This document shows, one piece after another, positions 58,239 through 64,000 of a DNA stretch of 64,000 nucleotides; the first letter of the stretch is position 1, and the number at the start of each line of letters is the position of its first letter. Made by a program: the position numbers and the translations under genes. Under the pieces are notes generated by a model. That model was not told the origin of the DNA. It was given only the letters and a program-made list of their open reading frames with translations, and did not search any database. This DNA is from [Clostridium] viride DSM 6836 (GTDB taxonomy: Bacteria > Bacillota > Clostridia > Oscillospirales > Oscillospiraceae): positions 1 through 64,000 of the forward strand of contig JHZO01000004.1 in NCBI GenBank assembly GCA_000620945.1, read 5' to 3'.

Positions 58239-60656
58239 ATGTCCCCGAAAAAAAAGACGACGGCCGACCATGTAAATCGCCGAGCCAACACAACAATACG
58301 CAGGCGGATCATGCTTCTAGCGGGTGTGTTTGGTGTGGCGACCTTTTTGATTTTGTTTGCGAAACTCTGGAAAATCCAGATTATCGATCACGAATTCTAT
58401 GAAGAAAAAGCCATTGCAGGGCAAACGAGAGACTTAACGGTTTCCGCTAACCGAGGAAAAATCACCGACAGCAAAGGAAATATTTTGGCCATTAGTGCCT
58501 CGGTGCATAATGTCGTGCTTTCGCCTAAAGACATCATTGAGCGCGACTATGATAAAAAAGTCATAGCCGATGGGCTTGCATCCATACTGGACCTGGATTC
58601 TGCTAAGCTGTTACAGCGTATGGAGAAGGCGAAGAGCCAGTACGAAGTCATTGCTACGAAAGTAGAGGACGACAAGGCAGAAGAAGTTCGCCAGTTCATT
58701 ACCGATCATAAGTTCTCCCGCGGAATCTATTTGCAGGCCGATACCAAGCGGTACTACCCAAAGTCGTCCATGGCGGCACAGGTCATCGGATTTGTCAACA
58801 GCGATAACCGTGGCTCCTATGGATTAGAGTCTCTCTATGATACGGATCTTGCCGGAGAAAAGGGGCGCATTGTAACCAGCCGAACCGCAAGTGGTGTGGA
58901 AATGATCTCCGGGTATGAGGCATATGTGGACGCAGAGAACGGGCAAAACCTGAATCTGACCATCGATGCCAACATTCAAGCCAAGGCACAGTATGCACTG
59001 GAGACGGGCATCGAAAAGTTTGAGGTGCTAGAAGGTGGTTTCTGCATCGTCATGAACCCCAAAACCGGGGCGATTTATGCCATGGTCAGTTCCCCTGATT
59101 ATGACTTAAATAACCCCAGTAGCATCAAGGATAAGAAAAAAGCGGCGGAGCTTGCCACAATGAAGCAGAATGCCGATCGGGTGCTGGCGGAAGAAGCCGC
59201 CAAGCAACCCAGTGATGCGGCAACAGCCACTGCCGAAACTCAGGACAATCCGGACGCACAGGAAGAGGAAACGGAAAAAACACCGGGCGAGCTTCTCATG
59301 GACGAATACCGTGCGGCCCTCAGCCAGGCGCAGTTAGCCCAGTGGCGCAGTAAGGCGATGAACGACAGTTATGAGCCTGGTTCGACCTTTAAACCCATTG
59401 TCATGGCTATGGGGCTGGAAGAAGGTATGATTACTGAAAGCAGCAACTTCTTTTGTAGCGGTCAGATTACCGTTCCTGGATGGCCAAAGCCCATTAAGTG
59501 CCACAACCACAACGGACACGGCAGCCAGGATACGCGGCATGCACTCATGAATTCCTGCAACCCGGCTATGATTCAAATCGGACAAAAAATTGGCAACAAT
59601 ACGTTTTATGAGTATATGAAGGATTTCGGTCTCCTCGGAAAAACTGGCGTTGATATGCAAGGCGAGGGACTGGGTCGATTCTGGCCGCAAGATGAATTTA
59701 AAAATGATATTGTTTCGCTGGCAACTGCTTCCTTTGGACAGCGTTTTCAGATTACTCCCATTGGACTGATTACCGCCCTGTCTTCCGTTATCAACGGAGG
59801 ACATCTCATGGAGCCCTATGTGGTTCAGTCCGTGACGGATGCCAGTGGAAACATCATCAAGTATCATGAGCCAACCCAGGTGCGGCAGGTGATCAGTCAG
59901 CAAACTTCGGATCTGGTTCGTTCCATGATGGAAAGCGTGGTTGGCGATGGTGGTACCGGTAAAAACGCCTTTGTCAACGGGTATCGCATCGGTGGTAAAA
60001 CGGGTACGTCCCAGACGAGACAGGAAGGCCATTTGATTACGTCCTTCGTTGGCTTTGCCCCGGCGGATGATCCCGAAATCATTGTGCTGCTTGCCTATGA
60101 CCACCCGAAACCGGCAGCCCCTGGTTCTACCGTGACCTCGGGTGGATACTACATCAGCGGTGGTAACATGGCAGCTCCCATGGCAGGACAGCTCATTGCG
60201 GACATTTTGGACTACATGGGGGTACAAAAGGAAGGCGGACCAGCCGCCAGCGATGTGATTGTTCCCAACGTCAAAGGAAAGCCCCTGGATGCTGCCCAAA
60301 GTGCCCTAAAGAGCGCTGGCCTTAGCTGGAAGCTCGTTGGTAAGGGTGGCACCGTAACCGATCAGACCCCCACCGGAGGCATTTCCATTCCCAGCGGCAG
60401 TACTGTGGTTCTCTATTTGGGTGAAGAAAAGGTCACGACGAAGGTAGCCGTTCCGGATGTCACCGGACGCACCTATAGTGCCGCGAAGAAAGCCTTGGAG
60501 GATCGTGGTCTTTATATGAAGGCACCCAGAGCCGACGGAACCTCAAAGATGGTGGCCTTTAGCCAATCGATCGTAGCGGACACGGAAGTGGATCCCGGCA
60601 CCGTGGTCGAAGTGCGATTTATGGATAACACAGTACAAGACTATGCAAACGATTAA
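58239..60656 (+). CDS. ftsI: Division/spore penicillin-binding protein with PASTA domains
   Basis: Class B transpeptidase (PBP2B/SpoVD type) that crosslinks septal or cortex peptidoglycan. The 805-residue protein has a membrane anchor (about 25-44), a PBP dimerisation domain and a transpeptidase domain. Active-site motifs are SxxK in EPGSTFKP (about 382), SCN in MNSCNPAM and KTG in GGKTGTSQT (about 586). Two C-terminal PASTA domains (about 670-805) bind muropeptide. An acidic Ala/Glu-rich insert of roughly 70 residues (about 293-366) precedes the SxxK motif. AGGAGG is 13 bases from the ATG, longer than usual. Confidence 0.92.
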   Translation: MSPKKKTTADHVNRRANTTIRRRIMLLAGVFGVATFLILFAKLWKIQIIDHEFYEEKAIAGQTRDLTVSANRGKITDSKGNILAISASVHNVVLSPKDIIERDYDKKVIADGLASILDLDSAKLLQRMEKAKSQYEVIATKVEDDKAEEVRQFITDHKFSRGIYLQADTKRYYPKSSMAAQVIGFVNSDNRGSYGLESLYDTDLAGEKGRIVTSRTASGVEMISGYEAYVDAENGQNLNLTIDANIQAKAQYALETGIEKFEVLEGGFCIVMNPKTGAIYAMVSSPDYDLNNPSSIKDKKKAAELATMKQNADRVLAEEAAKQPSDAATATAETQDNPDAQEEETEKTPGELLMDEYRAALSQAQLAQWRSKAMNDSYEPGSTFKPIVMAMGLEEGMITESSNFFCSGQITVPGWPKPIKCHNHNGHGSQDTRHALMNSCNPAMIQIGQKIGNNTFYEYMKDFGLLGKTGVDMQGEGLGRFWPQDEFKNDIVSLATASFGQRFQITPIGLITALSSVINGGHLMEPYVVQSVTDASGNIIKYHEPTQVRQVISQQTSDLVRSMMESVVGDGGTGKNAFVNGYRIGGKTGTSQTRQEGHLITSFVGFAPADDPEIIVLLAYDHPKPAAPGSTVTSGGYYISGGNMAAPMAGQLIADILDYMGVQKEGGPAASDVIVPNVKGKPLDAAQSALKSAGLSWKLVGKGGTVTDQTPTGGISIPSGSTVVLYLGEEKVTTKVAVPDVTGRTYSAAKKALEDRGLYMKAPRADGTSKMVAFSQSIVADTEVDPGTVVEVRFMDNTVQDYAND

Positions 60657-60687
60657 TGCGTAGCATGTAAATTTTGGAGGTGAGCCT

Positions 60688-62136
60688 TTGCACTTATCCC
60701 ATTTGATCCGCGGGATATCCCTGCGGGAAGACCATATTGGTCAGGATATTGAAATCACCTCACTCTGTTGCGACACCAGGAACTTAACCCCCGGCGCTCT
60801 TTTTGTTGCGCTTCCTGGTTATCGATTTGATGGCAATGATTTTATAACAGAAGCCCTCGAAAAAGGCGCGGTTGCCGTGCTTTGTGCCCATGCGCCCAGC
60901 CAAGCCGGCCCCTGGCTCGTCGTGGAAGACCCTAGGGCCTGCCTTGCGGTGCTGTCTGCCAACTGGTTTGGGCATCCAGCAAAGGAGATGACCATTCTTG
61001 GGGTCACCGGCACCAACGGAAAAACCACCACCACCTATCTCCTAAAGGCTATGTTAGAACAGGTTGCGGGTGCAAAGGTGGGGCTCATTGGAACCAATCA
61101 GAACATGATTGGGGAAGAGGTCTTGCCCGCCGCCCGCACCACCCCGGAGGCCTATGACCTGCACGAACTTTTTCGCACCATGGCAGATGCTGGCTGTCAG
61201 TACGTGGTGATGGAAGTATCGTCCCACGCACTGATGCTACATCGTGTGGATGGAATCACCTTCAAAGCCTCCATCTTCACGAATCTCACCCAGGATCATT
61301 TGGATTTCCATGGAACCATGGAGGCCTATCGAGAGGCGAAGGGGAGGCTCTTCCTGCAATCTGAAACCGGGATCTATAATCTGGATGACGAAGCAGGTCG
61401 CTACTACGCAGAGCATGCACCGGCCCCCTACTTTACCTATTCTGAGAATAAGTCCGAGGCCGATCTTCTCGCGGCCAACATCCGATTGCTGTCCGACCAT
61501 GTGGAGTTCGAAGCTCTGATTTTGGGGAGTATTTGCCGTGTCCGCCTTCCCATTCCAGGTGGATTCACCATCTATAATGCCTTGGGTGTGATTGCCTGCG
61601 GACTTGTCTTGGGGTATCCCTTGGCGCAGGTTGCGGCCTCTCTGGCCAATGCAAAAGGCGTCAAGGGCAGGGTAGAGGTGGTTCCCACGCCGGCACCCTA
61701 CACCGTTCTAATCGATTATGCCCACACCCCGGATGCCTTGGAGAACATCTTGCTGACGGCTCGAGACTTTACCAAGAATCGCTTGATTTGCCTGTTTGGC
61801 TGTGGGGGAGACCGAGATCGCACGAAGCGCCCCATCATGGGAGAGCTGGCCGCTTCCTTAGCCGATGTGGTCATTTTGACCTCAGACAATCCGCGGACCG
61901 AGGAGCCCGAAGCAATCTTGGCGGATGTGGCCGCTGGAATCCCAAGGGATGCTTCGGTGCTGTATACGGAGCCCGATCGTCGCCATGCTATTGCGCTGGC
62001 ACTTTCCTTGGGGGAAGAAGGAGATGTGATTGTCCTATGCGGAAAGGGGCACGAAACCTACCAGGAAGTTGGCAGGGAGCGCTTCCACTTCGATGAGAGA
62101 GAGGAAATTGCTGCTTACTTTGCAGGAAAGTCCTAA
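60688..62136 (+). CDS. murE: UDP-MurNAc-tripeptide synthetase
   Basis: Adds the third stem residue to UDP-MurNAc-L-Ala-D-Glu. The 482-residue protein has the ATP loop GVTGTNGKTTTTYLL and the DNPRTEEP motif typical of enzymes that use meso-diaminopimelate, agreeing with the ddh operon in this window. TTG start at 60688 with GGAGGTGA upstream. Confidence 0.94.
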   Translation: MHLSHLIRGISLREDHIGQDIEITSLCCDTRNLTPGALFVALPGYRFDGNDFITEALEKGAVAVLCAHAPSQAGPWLVVEDPRACLAVLSANWFGHPAKEMTILGVTGTNGKTTTTYLLKAMLEQVAGAKVGLIGTNQNMIGEEVLPAARTTPEAYDLHELFRTMADAGCQYVVMEVSSHALMLHRVDGITFKASIFTNLTQDHLDFHGTMEAYREAKGRLFLQSETGIYNLDDEAGRYYAEHAPAPYFTYSENKSEADLLAANIRLLSDHVEFEALILGSICRVRLPIPGGFTIYNALGVIACGLVLGYPLAQVAASLANAKGVKGRVEVVPTPAPYTVLIDYAHTPDALENILLTARDFTKNRLICLFGCGGDRDRTKRPIMGELAASLADVVILTSDNPRTEEPEAILADVAAGIPRDASVLYTEPDRRHAIALALSLGEEGDVIVLCGKGHETYQEVGRERFHFDEREEIAAYFAGKS

Positions 62137-62258
62137 AAAGAGAAGCCGGAAGCGGTGGAATGGGAAAGACCCACGGCTTGCGGCAAGGAACACCCGTGTT
62201 CCCTGGAACGCAGGTATAAAGCAAGAGAGAATGAGAATATGCACGGAGGTACAACGAT

Positions 62259-63281
62259 ATGTTAGCTAAGCTGGTTTTTGCAGCGATGTTTGGATTCCTG
62301 CTCAGCGCGATTCTGGGGAGGTTTCTGTTACCGATGCTTCGCCGGCTCAAGGCAGGGCAATCCATCAAAGAGGATGGCCCTACCTGGCATTTATCCAAGC
62401 AGGGAACCCCAACCATGGGTGGACTGATGTTCATTGTCGCAACCCTCATTACCGTGGTCTTAATCAATTGGCAGTCCATTATGCAAGGGGATGTCACCTC
62501 GCTCTTCATTCTGGTGTTCGCACTGGTCTTCGGCGTGATTGGCTTCATTGATGACTATGCCAAGGTAAAGAAGAAAGAAAATACGGGGCTTTCCGCCGGG
62601 CAGAAGTTTTTGCTTCAGTTGGCAGCCTCCATCCTATTTATTGTCTTGCTTCGTAACGTGGGTATCTTAACCCCCAACTTGTTCATTCCCTTCCTGGGGA
62701 TTGAACTGAAGCTGAACTGGCTCAGCTACATGATCTTTGCCGCCCTTGTCATGGTTGGCACGGTGAATGCCGTCAACATCACCGATGGTGTGGATGGGCT
62801 GGCAACGGGGGTGACCCTTCCGGTTTGTGCCTTTTTTGGTGCCATTGCAACCTATAGCTATCTCTTTTGGAAGCGTCCGGAAGGAATGCCGGTGGCGACT
62901 TTTGCCGCAGCGCTCTTTGGTGCACTGATAGCTTTTCTTCTGTATAACTTTCACCCGGCGAAAATCTTTATGGGTGACACCGGATCCCTGTTTTTGGGAG
63001 GGGCGGTCTGTGGAATGGCCTTTGCGCTGGATATTCCGCTGATTCTAGCCTTAGTTGGCATTATCTATGTGGCAGAAGCCCTTTCGGATATCATTCAAGT
63101 GGTCTATTTCAAGGCCACCCACGGAAAGAGAATTTTTCGAATGGCACCCCTCCACCATCATTTTGAGATGGGGGGATGGAGCGAAGAAAAGCTGTTCTTT
63201 GTCTTTTCCGGGATTACGCTCATCTGCTGTATCTTAGCTTACTTTGGGGTGATTGATCGTTATCCAGTGTTTTTATCCTAA
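62259..63281 (+). CDS. mraY: Phospho-MurNAc-pentapeptide transferase
   Basis: Makes lipid I at the membrane. The 340-residue protein has about ten helices, the FIDDYAKVKKKENTGL catalytic Asp motif, NAVNITDGVDGLATG and the histidine motif PLHHHFEMGGWSE. CGGAGG precedes the ATG. It lies 122 bases after murE with no murF between. Confidence 0.96.
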   Translation: MLAKLVFAAMFGFLLSAILGRFLLPMLRRLKAGQSIKEDGPTWHLSKQGTPTMGGLMFIVATLITVVLINWQSIMQGDVTSLFILVFALVFGVIGFIDDYAKVKKKENTGLSAGQKFLLQLAASILFIVLLRNVGILTPNLFIPFLGIELKLNWLSYMIFAALVMVGTVNAVNITDGVDGLATGVTLPVCAFFGAIATYSYLFWKRPEGMPVATFAAALFGALIAFLLYNFHPAKIFMGDTGSLFLGGAVCGMAFALDIPLILALVGIIYVAEALSDIIQVVYFKATHGKRIFRMAPLHHHFEMGGWSEEKLFFVFSGITLICCILAYFGVIDRYPVFLS

Positions 63282-63315
63282 GTTTGACCAGTATTCGCGT
63301 TAAGGAGGATCCATC

Positions 63316-64000
63316 GTGCGAAACAAGAAAAAACCATCCATGAGCATAGAAAAGCAGTTGGCACGAGGCCCTCTGGATTTGCCGTTTTTAACCCTGACCC
63401 TGCTGCTACTCGGTATTGGACTTATCACCTTGCTCTCCGCATCCTACCCCTCAGGCTATTATCGAGGGGGAAATCCCTACGATATCTTCATCCGTCAAGC
63501 CGTATTCGCCGTGTTGGGGATTGGGGTGATGTATGTAGTCTCACGGGTGGATTACCAACGGTGGCGTGGCCTCTCCCTGATTGTGTTAATGATTTCCGTG
63601 GTACTACTCTTGCTGGTTAAGGTGCCTGGTCTAGGCTCCAGTGCCGGTGGTGCAAACCGTTGGTTGGAAATTCCGGGCTTGCCTCGTTTTCAGCCCTCCG
63701 AGATCGCAAAGTTTGCCGTCATTTTGTACTTTTCCGCCCGGCTTTCCAAGCGGAAAGAAGGGACCAAGGGGCCCTATGATCCACGGCGTTTGGGTGGTAG
63801 AACCCTAAACAAGCTCCATGAGGTTGGATTTTTGGAACTGTTACCCTATGCAGGGGTGCTTCTCCTCATGTTGGGCCTGCTTGCCTTGCAGCCCCACATG
63901 TCGGCAACCATTTTGATCTTGGTGGTGGGGGCATCCATTCTCTTTGCGGCCGGCATCAAGCTTCGGTGGTTCATCATTGCAGGTGGCCTAATGGTCACCC
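63316..64000 (+). CDS. ftsW: FtsW/SpoVE-type SEDS glycosyltransferase (5' part)
   Basis: Peptidoglycan polymerase partner of the class B PBP. The frame begins with GTG at 63316, seven bases after AAGGAGG, and stays open to the window end (228 codons seen). Visible features: several transmembrane helices and the SEDS motif GANRWLEIPGLPRFQPSEIAK. The 3' half lies outside the window. Confidence 0.92.
   Translation, partial: MRNKKKPSMSIEKQLARGPLDLPFLTLTLLLLGIGLITLLSASYPSGYYRGGNPYDIFIRQAVFAVLGIGVMYVVSRVDYQRWRGLSLIVLMISVVLLLLVKVPGLGSSAGGANRWLEIPGLPRFQPSEIAKFAVILYFSARLSKRKEGTKGPYDPRRLGGRTLNKLHEVGFLELLPYAGVLLLMLGLLALQPHMSATILILVVGASILFAAGIKLRWFIIAGGLMVT

Overview
The window looks like the chromosome of an anaerobic, probably spore-forming Firmicute of the class Clostridia (an Oscillospiraceae/Ruminococcaceae-type genome is my best guess). 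The grounds are an Rnf complex in clostridial order (C-D-G-E-A-B), the cluster yqfC-yqfD-phoH-ybeY-era-yqzL-recO, a lysine riboswitch over a meso-diaminopimelate dehydrogenase lysine operon, strong AGGAGG ribosome binding sites and a division/cell-wall cluster with a PASTA-type penicillin-binding protein. Housekeeping genes look moderately GC-rich; the island at about 8.3-24 kb is clearly more AT-rich.

Layout. 1-8.3 kb: tRNA-Glu, a 5S rRNA gene with its own consensus promoter, an SGNH hydrolase, the six-gene rnf operon, small conserved genes, and a five-tRNA cluster (Gly, Arg, His, Gln, Lys). 8.3-19.6 kb: an 11.2-kb island between the intact tRNA-Lys gene and a 53-bp copy of its 3' end. It carries a phage-satellite-like gene set (HTH/excisionase-like protein, replication initiator, DnaC-type loader, small terminase subunit, sigma-like regulator) but no integrase, portal, large terminase or tail genes. 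Its cargo is small membrane proteins, a ParB-fold protein and a 1037-residue metallophosphoesterase-STAND NTPase that is a good candidate anti-phage protein. 19.6-24 kb: a decayed second element of the same kind, with near-identical copies of the small terminase and sigma-like genes, a truncated capsid gene, an acetyltransferase and a membrane-bound XRE regulator.

24.2-28.6 kb: lysine riboswitch and dapA-dapB-ddh-lysA, which together take aspartate semialdehyde to lysine. 28.6-34 kb: malic enzyme, fumarase, sirtuin, a D,D-carboxypeptidase and a ComEA-like protein. 34-39.3 kb: a two-component system with a GerMN lipoprotein, a homocysteine-forming sulfhydrylase and an EamA transporter. 39.3-44.5 kb: isocitrate dehydrogenase and aconitase, divergent from citrate synthase, forming the oxidative branch to 2-oxoglutarate.

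44.6-52.4 kb: sporulation, ribosome-maturation and repair genes (yqfC to mutS2) and HPr. 52.4-64 kb: uvrC, rsmD, coaD and the division/peptidoglycan cluster mraZ-rsmH-ftsL-PBP-murE-mraY-ftsW, the last cut by the window end. murF is not at its usual place between murE and mraY.

All function calls come from reading motifs, lengths, ribosome binding sites and neighbours; no database search was run.
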